Origin: Vibrio sp. B1FLJ16
Lineage (GTDB): Bacteria > Pseudomonadota > Gammaproteobacteria > Enterobacterales > Vibrionaceae
Direction of reading: 5' to 3'
NCBI RefSeq assembly: GCF_905175385.1
Contig: NZ_HG992749.1
Coordinates: 992,001-1,056,000, forward strand
DNA length: 64,000 bases
In this document: positions 1 through 8,920 of the stretch, piece by piece
How the letters are laid out: each line of letters starts with the position of its first letter
How positions within the stretch are numbered: the stretch's first letter is position 1
Made by a program: the position numbers and the translations under genes
The notes under the pieces: generated by a model
Told to the model about the DNA's origin: nothing
Databases searched by the model: none
The model's input: the letters and a program-made list of their open reading frames with translations, nothing else

Positions 1-605
1 GCATACCCCAGCAAGTACTGGTGGATCAGTTGGTTATCAGGCATCTCTCCATTGGCGCGAATCCAAAGATACTGCTTAGGTTCTGCTTTGGTAGGTTTCA
101 GCGGATTAATCACCGTCACCGGACGCATCTCAATTGGCTTCTCGCCGCAGAATGTTTTGCGCAGTCTCTCAGGCAGATACTCGGCAATATTGCTAGCCAG
201 CTCACTTTCCGAAGGATAATTTTCCGGGCCAGGTATATCCGGCATGGTTTTCTGATGGTCGAATCCGGGTTGATCGCTATGATATGAAGCTGTCAGGTAA
301 AAAATAGGGCGGCCATTTTGAATCGCTTTGACGCGGCGGGTACTGAAGCTTCGGCCGTCTCGCAGGTTTTCTACATCGTAGATAATTGGCTTTTCCGGGT
401 CCCCCGGATATAAGAAATAGCTGTGGAAGGAGTGTACGGTACGAGTTTCTTCGACAGTGTAACGAGCTGCAGAAAGAGCCTGTCCAATCACCTGGCCACC
501 GTACACTTGAGGTAAACCTAAGTTCTCGCTTTGTCCGCGGAACAAGCCTTCTTCTAATTGTTCTAGTTGTAATAGGCTCAACAATTCTCTTAGTGGTTTA
601 CTCAT
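1..605 (-). CDS. tesB: Acyl-CoA thioesterase II (3' end outside window)
   Basis: Reads leftward from an ATG at 603-605 with no stop before the window edge, so about 201 N-terminal residues are present of a family usually near 286. The start [20 protein letters not shown] and the following [11 protein letters not shown] are typical of TesB double-hotdog thioesterases, which hydrolyse medium- and long-chain acyl-CoA in the cytoplasm. The catalytic residues of the second hotdog lie mostly beyond the window. It is divergent from ybaY, and the order tesB-ybaY-ybaZ-ffs matches that in enterobacteria, which supports the call. Confidence 0.93.
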   Translation of the reverse strand, partial: MSKPLRELLSLLQLEQLEEGLFRGQSENLGLPQVYGGQVIGQALSAARYTVEETRTVHSFHSYFLYPGDPEKPIIYDVENLRDGRSFSTRRVKAIQNGRPIFYLTASYHSDQPGFDHQKTMPDIPGPENYPSESELASNIAEYLPERLRKTFCGEKPIEMRPVTVINPLKPTKAEPKQYLWIRANGEMPDNQLIHQYLLGY

Positions 606-788
606 TCTCTCTCCTCACCGTTTTGGTATAAGTATTATGAGTATAACCTGTAGTAAAAATGAAACAAAATCAGCTGGTTGGTAAATCGACACTTCGTCAA
701 ACTATTGTTAAATCAAGTAACTAACAGGAGACAGTTTACTGTTCCAACTCTATACTTAGCGCGGTTTTATACTCATCCTGAGGAATAT

Positions 789-1223
789 ATGAAAAAAACA
801 CTCTTACTTGTTACATCTTTATTATTTGGTGCTGCATTAGTGGGTTGCCAAAATTCTCAAACAACAGAAATGGATTCTGCTGAGGTGTCAATGAAGACAA
901 TTACAGGTACAGTGGCTTACCGTGAACGTATCGCTTTACCGCCTAATGCGGTGGTTACTGTGTCACTAGAAGATGTTTCTCTGGCTGATGCGCCATCAAA
1001 AGTGCTCGCTAAGCAGACTTTTGAAACAGAGGGCAAGCAAGTTCCTTTTGCATTTGAACTGAACTATGACAGCAATGAAATTCAAGAAAAGCATACTTAC
1101 AGTGTTCGTGCGCGTATCGAGGTGGATGGCCAGTTACGCTTTATCAGCGATACTCGTCACGCAGTGATTACTGATGAGGCGCAAACTCATCAGGTAGATA
1201 TCAGACTTGTTGGTGTACGTTAA
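789..1223 (+). CDS. ybaY: YbaY-family lipoprotein
   Basis: 144 residues starting at the ATG at 789, which is followed by a signal peptide and lipobox (LVGC, Cys about 19). The reading frame is open upstream to 678 but only this start places the lipoprotein signal at the N terminus. The mature part is a small beta-rich domain (ITGTVAYRERIALPPNAVV..., ...ISDTRHAVITD...) typical of the YbaY family. Its function is unknown; it is probably anchored in the outer membrane facing the periplasm. It lies between divergent tesB and convergent ybaZ, as in other gammaproteobacteria. Confidence 0.85.
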   Translation: MKKTLLLVTSLLFGAALVGCQNSQTTEMDSAEVSMKTITGTVAYRERIALPPNAVVTVSLEDVSLADAPSKVLAKQTFETEGKQVPFAFELNYDSNEIQEKHTYSVRARIEVDGQLRFISDTRHAVITDEAQTHQVDIRLVGVR

Positions 1224-1255
1224 TATCCGTTTGCTGACTTAATGGTATGGACGAA

Positions 1256-1282
1256 AAATGGCAGCTGTTAAGGCTGCCATTT
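1256..1282. terminator. Bidirectional terminator between ybaY and ybaZ
   Basis: Inverted repeat AAATGGCAGC / GCTGCCATT with A-rich and T-rich flanks, so it can end both converging transcripts. The TAA stop of ybaZ (1268-1270) lies in the loop of the hairpin. Confidence 0.8.
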
Positions 1283-1570
1283 GTATTTTTTAAGCGATAT
1301 TTTTCCGATTTCAGACACCAATACTCCCTCTTCTTCCAGCTTCTCTTTCTGCCTGTCCAAATCTCGTCCTTTTAATGAAATCTTTCCCTGGCTGTTAATC
1401 ACTCTGAACCAAGGCAATTTACTGCCTTCCGGTAAGTTTCCTAGCGCTTTTCCCACGTGTCGTGCGTATCCCGGATAGCCCGCCATTCTGGCAATCTCGC
1501 CGTAGGTTGACACTTTCCCTTTTGGAATTTGGTGAATTACAGCAAAGATTTGGGCTAAGAATTGATCCAT
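1268..1570 (-). CDS. ybaZ: Alkyltransferase-like (ATL) DNA-binding protein
   Basis: About 100 residues with the MGMT C-terminal fold (VSTYGEIARMAGYPGYARHVGKAL). Where O6-alkylguanine transferases have the reactive PCHR motif, this protein has PWFR, so the acceptor cysteine is replaced by tryptophan. That is the hallmark of ATL proteins, which bind O6-alkylguanine lesions and flag them for nucleotide excision repair rather than repairing them directly. The ATG at 1570 is preferred over an upstream TTG at 1576. It is convergent with ybaY, in its usual position near ffs. Confidence 0.9.
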   Translation of the reverse strand: MDQFLAQIFAVIHQIPKGKVSTYGEIARMAGYPGYARHVGKALGNLPEGSKLPWFRVINSQGKISLKGRDLDRQKEKLEEEGVLVSEIGKISLKKYKWQP

Positions 1571-1788
1571 ACTCAAAGTGTCCGTTGTGAATTACCAAGG
1601 AATGGTAATACAGGCAACGAGTCTTTTGCTAATAGTTATACCAATGCCAGCTATTATCTTTTTTTCTTGCTGGTTAACGTCGCTTGTTGGTGCGTTAGCA
1701 TATTTGTAATCAGCCCCACTTAATGATGTATAAGAACTGAGTTTTGTATCGTTGAGTTCCAAGTTAGGTGGGGAAGCTAGGAGGCTTT

Positions 1789-2532
1789 ATGATTTTTGCA
1801 ACCATTCAGTTTTTTATCGCAGCCTTGCTCGCCGTCGTCTGTGTCAGAGCCATGAGTTTAAGTGGCGGCGAACTTCCGGTACTTGCTCTCATGATCCCTG
1901 CGTTATGGTTATTACCTCAAGGCGGTTTTGCCGGCTTGGTGTTGCTTGGCGCGATGATGGCTTTTGGAGCTACGCTTTCAGTACAGCCAATTGCACTGTC
2001 TATTGGTATCTTAATTCTTTTTCCATTATTGATGGTGGTTTTTTCTCACCGAAGTTCATTAGGCGTACTGCTTACCACTGGCCTGATTGTATTAACGCTA
2101 CAGGTGGGGATTATGGTGACTCAACAGGGCGGAAAACTTGATGGTTCAGCGTCCGTTACTGCGGTTCAGACACTTGCCGTTATTACTATGTGGTGGTCGA
2201 TAACCCACTGGAAAGCGTCGAGCAAGCACAGCTGGTGGCCGTTATTGCTGCTGGTGCCTTTATGGGTCGCGGATTTAACTTATGCAGCTCTTGTCTCACT
2301 TAGCCTGATCGGAATGCTTTCCTCAATGGAGGCACTGACTAAGCTCAAGCAGTCTATACACTGGAGCAAGCTGCTATGCTGGACACTGCCTACCGTAGGC
2401 TTTGCTGCATTGGTCGTGAGCCCTGCAACAGATGTTCCGAGACCAGTGTTCGTAGTTTGGATTTGCCTATTGGGAACTGCCTGGATGACGGATTACATTT
2501 TACGTAGCAGTGATGAAGAAGCAGAACTGTAA
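1789..2532 (+). CDS. Unrecognised polytopic inner-membrane protein
   Basis: 247 residues from an ATG preceded by a strong AGGAGG at 1779-1784. The sequence is almost entirely hydrophobic, with about eight predicted membrane segments, short polar loops and a charged C terminus (SSDEEAEL). I do not recognise the family. It sits alone between ybaZ and the 4.5S RNA gene, transcribed away from ybaZ. A GTG at 1768 in the same frame is a less likely start because the Shine-Dalgarno sits downstream of it. Confidence 0.75.
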   Translation: MIFATIQFFIAALLAVVCVRAMSLSGGELPVLALMIPALWLLPQGGFAGLVLLGAMMAFGATLSVQPIALSIGILILFPLLMVVFSHRSSLGVLLTTGLIVLTLQVGIMVTQQGGKLDGSASVTAVQTLAVITMWWSITHWKASSKHSWWPLLLLVPLWVADLTYAALVSLSLIGMLSSMEALTKLKQSIHWSKLLCWTLPTVGFAALVVSPATDVPRPVFVVWICLLGTAWMTDYILRSSDEEAEL

Positions 2533-2771
2533 GCGCGCACGATAGGAAGCGAGTGTACGAGACTGAGAGTGCATGTCTGTGTGGCTTTACTGTGGGCTTA
2601 ATGCAAAACGCAGAAGCCATTGAGGGAATTAAGCTTAACGCTTTATATTGACCGAGTTTTGTTCAAACGATCGCTAAATGGTGAATTTAAAGGCTTTTGC
2701 CCTTGCATTATGAGGGCTGATACTGAATAATCGCCCCATCGTTTGAGGTAAGCCCTCGACAAAAGAATTAT
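2533..2771. other. Intergenic stretch upstream of ffs
   Basis: No credible coding sequence is seen. It should contain the ffs promoter, but I cannot point to a convincing -35/-10 pair. Confidence 0.5.
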
Positions 2772-2876
2772 GGGGCTCTGGTCCTCTCGCAACAATAGCT
2801 CGTGAACTCGGTCAGGTCCGGAAGGAAGCAGCCGCAGCGTGTGACTTGTGTGCCGGGATGTGGCTGGGCCCCACCC
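2772..2876 (+). ncRNA. ffs: 4.5S RNA of the signal recognition particle
   Basis: About 105 nt matching the bacterial small SRP RNA. The conserved apical domain GGTCAGGTCCGGAAGGAAGC and the opposite strand GTGTGCCGGGATG are present, and the ends GGGGCTCTGG and CTGGGCCCCACCC pair to close the long hairpin. It binds Ffh to target membrane proteins co-translationally. Ends are estimated to within a few bases. A strong terminator follows immediately. Confidence 0.96.
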
Positions 2877-2879
2877 ATT

Positions 2880-2915
2880 AAAAAGCCTGCAATGTGAAAA
2901 CATTGCAGGCTTTTT
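2880..2915 (+). terminator. Terminator of ffs
   Basis: Perfect stem AAAGCCTGCAATG / CATTGCAGGCTTT followed by a T run. Confidence 0.9.
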
Positions 2916-3018
2916 GCGTATTTGCATTATAAGTCTTCATTACCTATTTTGTTGTAGGTTGAGAACATAAGCTTCACCTTCACAACATCTTCTCCGAAAT
3001 AGTCTAGAATTCCTCTTT

Positions 3019-3098
3019 TACCAATTAATATAAGTACTTGATAATGCTAGCTGGCTAAAATCGCTTTAGTTTGACCACTTACTTATCGAGATTAATGG
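3019..3098. repeat. Small palindromic intergenic repeat, copy A
   Basis: About 80 bp, clearly similar to 10128-10206 over its whole length, sharing TAAGTACTTGAT, GCTGG and TAAAATCGCT in the same order and spacing. Ends are imperfect inverted repeats (TACCAAT...; ATTAATGGA). Not coding. Confidence 0.6.
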
Positions 3099-3147
3099 AT
3101 TAAAAGATAACTGCCCAAGGCACGGCCAACCAGGTCAAGAGGATTAC

Positions 3148-4197
3148 ATGAAACGGTTTATCTACCTCTCTAACGCGGAGTCCGGCATCATCTCTCGCTA
3201 CCAACAACAAGGGGAGCAACTCATACATATAGGAAACACTAATGTTGGCAGTTTGGTGATGCCGATGGTGGTGAGTCGAGATGGACACTATCTGTATGCC
3301 GCTCTGCGCCAAGCGCCTTATTGCATTGTACGCCTAGCGATTGATCCAAGGAGTGGGGATCTGACGGAATTGGATAGGACGCAACAGGCAGCAAGCATGG
3401 TCAATTTGGATATTGACCACAATAACCACTGGCTACTGAGCGCTTCATTTAATCATAATATGGCAACCTTAAACCGTATTGAAGACGACGGCAGTTTGAA
3501 CGTAAACAACATCACCATCCAGCTGGAAGGGCACTGTCATGCTTGTAATATTAGCCCGGATAACCAGTGGTTGGTGGCTACCGAATTTGGGCAGGATCGC
3601 GTCAATGTCTATCGACATTTAGATGATAGTCATCATGAAGTAGCTTTGGTTCATCAATACTCTTTTTCGCGTGAATCAGGGCCGCGTCATTTGGTGTTTT
3701 CCACTTGTGGTCAGTTTATCTACGTACTGTGTGAAATGATCGCATCGGTGAACGTGTTTGCTTTTGATAGTAAAACCGGAGCGATGGCGCTGATTGATGA
3801 AGTGGAAGCTGCGCCCCTTGAAATGCTTGGTTTGGAAAAAGGACTGCCGCCATCGAAACGCGTAGTGCCTGATGTGCCCCGCGCCTGGGCGGCGGATATT
3901 CAGCTATCGGCTGACGGCCATTTTTTATATGTCTCAGAGCGTACCACCAGCATTATTAGCCGCTTGGAAATTACGGCTAATGACCCCATACCACGCTACG
4001 CAGGGTATGATCATGTTGTCACTCAGCCACGCAGTTTTGCGCTGACCCCTGATGGACAATATTTACTGGCTAGCGGTGAGCTCTCTGATCACTTGGCCTT
4101 GTATCAAATTGATGCTCAGACTGGCCAGCTCAGTGAGCTAGACCGCGCCCGTTGTGGCGCCAATCCGGCATGGGTATCAGTGGTTGATTTCCCTTAG
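3148..4197 (+). CDS. pgl: Lactonase of the seven-bladed beta-propeller family (6-phosphogluconolactonase-like)
   Basis: 349 residues, the usual length of the YbhE/Pgl propeller family. Recurrent blade signatures are visible (VVSRDGHYLYAAL, ISPDNQWLVATEFGQDRVNVY, GPRHLVFSTCGQFIYVL, QLSADGHFLYVSERTT, ALTPDGQYLLASG). Family members hydrolyse 6-phosphogluconolactone in the oxidative pentose phosphate pathway; the substrate here is inferred from similarity only. It has no signal peptide, so it is cytoplasmic. It stands alone, transcribed away from ffs, with a weak hairpin downstream at 4270-4294. Confidence 0.82.
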   Translation: MKRFIYLSNAESGIISRYQQQGEQLIHIGNTNVGSLVMPMVVSRDGHYLYAALRQAPYCIVRLAIDPRSGDLTELDRTQQAASMVNLDIDHNNHWLLSASFNHNMATLNRIEDDGSLNVNNITIQLEGHCHACNISPDNQWLVATEFGQDRVNVYRHLDDSHHEVALVHQYSFSRESGPRHLVFSTCGQFIYVLCEMIASVNVFAFDSKTGAMALIDEVEAAPLEMLGLEKGLPPSKRVVPDVPRAWAADIQLSADGHFLYVSERTTSIISRLEITANDPIPRYAGYDHVVTQPRSFALTPDGQYLLASGELSDHLALYQIDAQTGQLSELDRARCGANPAWVSVVDFP

Positions 4198-4269
4198 CGA
4201 CTAATATCAATCGATACCACCACTACAAGCCAGTAATGATTGGTGCTTGTTGAACTGCTTTTATCTGAT

Positions 4270-4294
4270 GGGGCATGAAACACTGAAATGCCCC
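4270..4294 (+). terminator. Possible terminator of the pgl-like gene
   Basis: Perfect GGGGCAT / ATGCCCC stem with an 11-nt loop; the following stretch (GTTATGTTTT) is only moderately T-rich. Confidence 0.5.
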
Positions 4295-4459
4295 GTTATG
4301 TTTTAACACAGATCGTTAGTGGCAAACTGCACCAAAGAATTTTCGATACTTAAAGTTATCCGAGCTAATTATCAGTTAGAATCCATAGCGCATGCTCAAC
4401 TTTTATCTTTCTATGAAAAAAAACAGGGGCATATCGTAAGTTCTACAATGGAAGTTTAA

Positions 4460-5251
4460 TCAAAGTTGGTAGTTGAATTCCAGACGATGGTCTCCATCCA
4501 AAAAATCAAGATTTTCATTCCAATTAGCAAAATATCTCAGGTTGAATCTTGGGGTAAATTGGTAACTCACAGCGAACTCATGAGTAAGAATATGACTGGT
4601 GTTTTTGCCATAATAGTTATCAGTATAATTGTCAGAACCGGAAATCGTGCTGAGCCAAAAAGGATTATAGTTTAACCAAATTTTTTCAGTTAATTGGTAT
4701 TTTGAGTACATTCCAACGAGACCGTATAAGCCCATGATAGAGTAACCACTATCTATGGTTCCGTCGTCTTCTAGCGCATCATTACCAATTGATACGCCAA
4801 CACCCGCTAGAGGGTAGAGAGTAAAGTTGCCAAATGGGGGAAGTGCTTGAATTAAACTATAAGAAATATCAGCGGTTTCTTCTGCTACTAGAGAGGGTTG
4901 CAGACTGTAATTTACGTCAAGTTGAGCGGCACGACCATTTTCCAGTTTAACGCTGAAGTTACGAAATCTGAATGAATCGACGGAGTTATCCAAAGTCTTT
5001 TTACTTCGCCATCCAAAAACGTCACCCAGAACCCCTTTTACCTCCATGACGTTCATACCCGCAGTCAAATCGGAGCCAGTATCGTATGCTTGACCTACTT
5101 TTAGATTAATCCCTTTGTCTGTAAAGCCTGCGCCTATTTGCGTATAAACAGCAAGGGGATCGGACATGTCCTGGACATCGTCTTCCGCAAAAGTCGTGAA
5201 ACTCATACTAACAAGTATTGTAGAAACAGCTAGACGCTTGCTGATGCTCAT
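4460..5251 (-). CDS. Outer-membrane beta-barrel-like protein of unknown function
   Basis: 263 residues with a cleavable signal peptide ending near TTFAEDD (about residue 22). The mature region alternates short amphipathic strands rich in Tyr, Phe, Gly and Asn (FRFRNFSVKLENGRAAQLDVNY, LYPLAGVGVSIGND, IWLNYNPFWLSTISG, FAVSYQFTPRFNLRYFANW), as expected of a small outer-membrane barrel. It ends in YQL rather than a terminal Phe. I do not recognise a named family. It is monocistronic, convergent with the pgl-like gene. Confidence 0.72.
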   Translation of the reverse strand: MSISKRLAVSTILVSMSFTTFAEDDVQDMSDPLAVYTQIGAGFTDKGINLKVGQAYDTGSDLTAGMNVMEVKGVLGDVFGWRSKKTLDNSVDSFRFRNFSVKLENGRAAQLDVNYSLQPSLVAEETADISYSLIQALPPFGNFTLYPLAGVGVSIGNDALEDDGTIDSGYSIMGLYGLVGMYSKYQLTEKIWLNYNPFWLSTISGSDNYTDNYYGKNTSHILTHEFAVSYQFTPRFNLRYFANWNENLDFLDGDHRLEFNYQL

Positions 5252-5569
5252 GAGCTTACCTCAATTATTTGAACATATTCGTTTTATACTAGACCACATT
5301 AAACGTAGTCTAAATTGTTTGAGGATGCAGTTTTTAGAGCACTTGGTTCGAAGAAGTCTTTCACAAATAAACAATGTTATTGTCAGTGAGAATAAAAGTT
5401 GGGATACAGAAAGTTATCCGTAGTTACCTAGTCTGGTCTATTGCGGTGATTTTAACGCAGTTAGGTGCTAAAAGAGCTGTACTGACTGGCTTAAATTATC
5501 CCGAGTTGAGGTTAATTTATCAAAGTTACTGACAAGGTTCTGTCCAAAAGTTTGTTACATACATACAAC

Positions 5570-5644
5570 GTTATGCGAACTTATGTTGCAAACTGTATTT
5601 TAAGCCTTTGATAGTTCTTCTCAGTTATGCAGACTTATGCTGCA
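5570..5644. repeat. Direct repeat of 21 bp, 54 bp apart
   Basis: Copies at 5570-5590 and 5624-5644 agree at 18 of 21 positions (core ACTTATG and TGCA). They lie just upstream of the orphan terminator. Confidence 0.6.
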
Positions 5645-5654
5645 GGCATCACAT

Positions 5655-5693
5655 AAAAAAGCCCGCTACATACTGATATGTTGCGGGCTTTTT
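5655..5693. terminator. Strong orphan terminator
   Basis: AAAAAAGCCCGC ... GCGGGCTTTTT hairpin, with runs on both sides. It resembles the terminator after the beta-helix gene at 11517-11555. No gene reads into it directly. Confidence 0.75.
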
Positions 5694-6125
5694 GCATCTT
5701 CTCGGCATCATTTTTCTATGCGTGTTGGCAACTTGAATTAGATTGAATTAACAACTCAGATCTTATTCATGATCTTTTTGCAATGTTCTCTACCTGCACC
5801 ACGATCAACTTTGAGGGTTTCCCGTAGGGAGTAAAGGATAACAGTGCTCCTTAATTGATACAGATGATCGACTCTTAGCTTGAGCTTATATAGTGTGGCA
5901 AGAATAGTTTTTGTGAGTACAGAAGATTAAAAGTGGATAAGAATTAAAGGATTAACAACTCCGCGACACACCTTGGCTTTCCCACACACTCAATTGCCGC
6001 TCCCGTTCATGCTTTGAAATAGTTTAATTGTTCATTGCATCACTATACTTATGTACTACGGTTAAAAGTAAATCAAACTAGTCGTTGTAATTTATCGTCG
6101 TAAGTATTGTTACGGGAATCTCATT

Positions 6126-8042
6126 ATGGCTAAGTACTCACTTCCCCTCATTACATTTTTTATTCTTGCCTCAACTGGTTGTAATAACAGCCAAGAATAT
6201 ACAAATGCAGAGCCCGAGGGGGCGGAAACCGCAGTTTCACCGCAATCAGACAGAAACATCAAAGTAAATCCGATGAAAGACGTTTACTGGGGAGATACTC
6301 ACAATCATACGGGTAACTCCTTTGATGTGTTTTTGTTTGGAACGCCTAACTCTACCCCTGAAATCGCCTATCGATTTGCCCGCGGTGAAGAAGTTGAGAG
6401 CCCAACAACGGGCAAACCATGGAAACTGTCAAAACCGCTCGATTTCCTTGTCGTCGCCGATCATGCTGAACTATTAGGTTCTATCCCCTTGATGTATCAA
6501 AATACACCTGGGATTTCTGATACCAAAACAGGTAAAACGTTCCTCGCGATTGCGCCAAATAAATCCGAAGAGAATTTGCAGAAAATATACGAGATTCTCA
6601 ATTACGCAGCGTTTGACCAACCAAATGAAGCGAATTTGGGAGCCAAAGATTTAGTGAGTGATTTTGGTGGAGAAAAAACGAAGGAAGCCTGGACGCGTTA
6701 CATTGAAACCGCTGAAAAGTACAACAACCCTGGTACATTTACCACATTAATAGGTTGGGAGTGGACCTCCAATAACCGAGGAGCCAACCTCCATAGGGTG
6801 ATTTTCATGCCTCAGGGCGGCGATGTCGCCAATCAGTTTATTCCTTACAGTTCGTTAGAGAGTGATAATCCAGAAGACTTGTGGGCGTGGCTTGATGCAA
6901 CCAGCCAGAAAACGGGAGCGGAATTCGTCGCTATTCCTCATAATCCAAATATCAGTTTAGGTTTGATGTTTGCGGAAACGCGTTTGAATGGTGAACCCAT
7001 TGATGCTGATTATGCAAGGAAGCGTATGAAGTGGGAGCGATCTGTTGAGATAACACAAATCAAAGGTGATTCAGAGGCACACCCAGCTTTATCGCCGAAC
7101 GATGAGTTTGCAGATTATGAAACTTATGATTTTGCGCTGACTCCTGATGGCGTAAGACCTGAACCAACAAAAGCTGACTATGTACGCTCGGGATTGAAAA
7201 CCGGTTTGGAACTAGAAAAGAAAGTCGGAGTGAATCCATTTAAAGTTGGTTTTGTCGGCAGTAGCGATTCCCATACAGGTATGAGCTCAATTGAAGAAAA
7301 TAATTTTGGCGGAAAAGGTCAGCATGATTCAACGCCAGAAAAACGACCACATCCAACAGGTCTTGGTTCATCTAAAGGTTGGGATATGGGCGCAGCAGGA
7401 TGGGTTGGCGTATGGGCAGAAAGCAACACTCGGCAAAGTTTAGTTGATGCCTTCCAGCGCAAAGAAGTCTATGCGACAACGGGGCCGCGTATTACCCTGC
7501 GCGTATTCGGTAGCTTTGATTTTAGTGAAGAGGATTTGGGTTCCGAGATGGTAAACACAGGTTACCGTAAAGGGGTGCCAATGGGGGGAGATTTATATCA
7601 ACCATCAGATGGCCGCGCTCCGGGTTTTTTAATTTCTGTAATGAAAGATCCTGATGGCGCAAACTTAGACAGAGTACAAATTATTAAGGGCTGGCTGAGT
7701 GAGGAAGGGGTTGCACAGGAGAAAATTTACGATGTGGCATTGTCGGATGGAAGAACAGACGGAAGCGTCAAAGTAGGTAACACCGTCGATCTTTCAACGG
7801 GCAAGTACACCAATACGATAGGATCGCCAGAGTTAAGTACTTTTTGGGAAGATCCTGATTTTAGCCCTGAGCAAAACGCATTTTATTATGTACGGGCATT
7901 GGAGATCCCAACGCCAAGGTATTCATTATTAGATGCTATCGAGCTTGGCATCAATGTCGCGGAAACAGGTCATCCTGCAACGATACAAGAACGCGTATAC
8001 AGCTCACCAATTTGGTATAACTCAGCAAAAAGTAGCTTATGA
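6126..8042 (+). CDS. DUF3604-family lipoprotein with PHP-like metal-binding motifs
   Basis: 638 residues. A lipoprotein signal (ILASTGC, Cys 19) predicts export and lipid anchoring. DUF3604 signatures are seen: YWGDTHNHTG near residue 55, FLVVADHAE near 107 and VGSSDSHTG near 380, a spread of His/Asp residues like that of PHP-type metal-dependent hydrolases. The biochemical role is unknown. The stop overlaps the start of the next gene by 4 nt (ATGA), and the third gene overlaps in turn, so the three are translationally coupled. Confidence 0.88.
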   Translation: MAKYSLPLITFFILASTGCNNSQEYTNAEPEGAETAVSPQSDRNIKVNPMKDVYWGDTHNHTGNSFDVFLFGTPNSTPEIAYRFARGEEVESPTTGKPWKLSKPLDFLVVADHAELLGSIPLMYQNTPGISDTKTGKTFLAIAPNKSEENLQKIYEILNYAAFDQPNEANLGAKDLVSDFGGEKTKEAWTRYIETAEKYNNPGTFTTLIGWEWTSNNRGANLHRVIFMPQGGDVANQFIPYSSLESDNPEDLWAWLDATSQKTGAEFVAIPHNPNISLGLMFAETRLNGEPIDADYARKRMKWERSVEITQIKGDSEAHPALSPNDEFADYETYDFALTPDGVRPEPTKADYVRSGLKTGLELEKKVGVNPFKVGFVGSSDSHTGMSSIEENNFGGKGQHDSTPEKRPHPTGLGSSKGWDMGAAGWVGVWAESNTRQSLVDAFQRKEVYATTGPRITLRVFGSFDFSEEDLGSEMVNTGYRKGVPMGGDLYQPSDGRAPGFLISVMKDPDGANLDRVQIIKGWLSEEGVAQEKIYDVALSDGRTDGSVKVGNTVDLSTGKYTNTIGSPELSTFWEDPDFSPEQNAFYYVRALEIPTPRYSLLDAIELGINVAETGHPATIQERVYSSPIWYNSAKSSL

Positions 8043-8920
8043 ATAAATGGATGAAAGAGCCACTTCTACATTTTGTTTTATTAGGAGTGGCGATTTTTTT
8101 GGTGTACAGCCAGATAAATACCGATACGGAAGACGAATATCAAATTGTCATTAATGACAATAAAATCAATCATATCAGGTCGCTTTGGGAGTTACAGTGG
8201 AAGCGGGAGCCGACGTTTGAAGAGTTGAAGGGGCTGCTAGAACGCTATACGCGGCAGGAAATCATGTATCAGGAGGCGCTGAAATTAAATTTAGATGAAG
8301 ATGATGAAATCATAAAACGGCGTCTTTCGCAGAAGATGGAGTTTATGGCGAATGACCTGACTAAAGTTGTTATGCCCCCTAGTGAAGAAAACCTTCTTAC
8401 GTATTTTGACAGTAATAAAGAAAAATACGTAATCCCCGCCAGTTACTCTCTCAAGCAGGTTACCTTTAATCGAAACAATCATGATGACCCGAAAGCTTAC
8501 GCAAAAACTCTGCTGGCTCAAGCGGAAGTAGCCTCGGAATCAGCTCTAACTCAAAAAGGCGATCCTGTACTGCTTCCTTCTCGGCTTTACAAAGCTGCGA
8601 AATCTGAAATTACCAAAGCGTTTGGCAACGCATTCTACGCTGCTTTGGATACCCAGCCTCTCAATGTCTGGGCTGGTCCTATTTCATCAGGATTCGGGGA
8701 GCATTTGGTGTTTATTTCAGAAAAGGAAAGTGCTTATTTCCCCGACTTTGCAAGTGTTCGCAATGAAGTTCAGAGGGATTACGAGTTTGACACACAAAGT
8801 GATGCGAAAGGCTCGATATATAAAGAGTTGAAAAAGAAATATAAGGTTGTCATGAAATCTGAACTCTTAGGTGAACTTCAGGAAGCCGAGATATTGGCTA
8901 GCTTAAATGGGTTGAAATAG
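8039..8920 (+). CDS. Membrane-anchored peptidyl-prolyl cis-trans isomerase (PpiC/parvulin type)
   Basis: 293 residues with one N-terminal membrane segment (LLHFVLLGVAIFLVYSQ, about 9-25) and the rest predicted periplasmic. An N-terminal chaperone-like helical region (RQEIMYQEALKLNLDEDDEIIKRRL is typical of SurA/PpiD relatives) precedes a degenerate parvulin domain (about 130-240; YSLKQVTF..., WAGPISSGFGEHLVFI). The domain is divergent, so isomerase activity is uncertain and a chaperone role for its operon partners is possible. It overlaps both neighbours by 1-4 nt. Confidence 0.8.
   Translation: MNKWMKEPLLHFVLLGVAIFLVYSQINTDTEDEYQIVINDNKINHIRSLWELQWKREPTFEELKGLLERYTRQEIMYQEALKLNLDEDDEIIKRRLSQKMEFMANDLTKVVMPPSEENLLTYFDSNKEKYVIPASYSLKQVTFNRNNHDDPKAYAKTLLAQAEVASESALTQKGDPVLLPSRLYKAAKSEITKAFGNAFYAALDTQPLNVWAGPISSGFGEHLVFISEKESAYFPDFASVRNEVQRDYEFDTQSDAKGSIYKELKKKYKVVMKSELLGELQEAEILASLNGLK

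Larger units (their letters stand above)
5252..6125. other. Long intergenic stretch (874 bp) without a recognisable gene
   Basis: Holds the promoter region of the outer-membrane protein gene, a 21-bp direct repeat (5570-5590 and 5624-5644), a strong terminator at 5655-5693 that belongs to no annotated gene, and the upstream region of the DUF3604 operon. The terminator without a gene suggests a small RNA transcribed rightward somewhere between about 5430 and 5655, but no promoter is identified. Confidence 0.5.

Noticed and set aside
386..631. Small plus-strand ORF over the tesB start
   Set aside because: Shadow of tesB on the opposite strand; no conserved features.
2643..2927. Minus-strand ORF across the 4.5S RNA gene
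   Set aside because: It overlaps the whole ffs gene and its terminator; no protein features.
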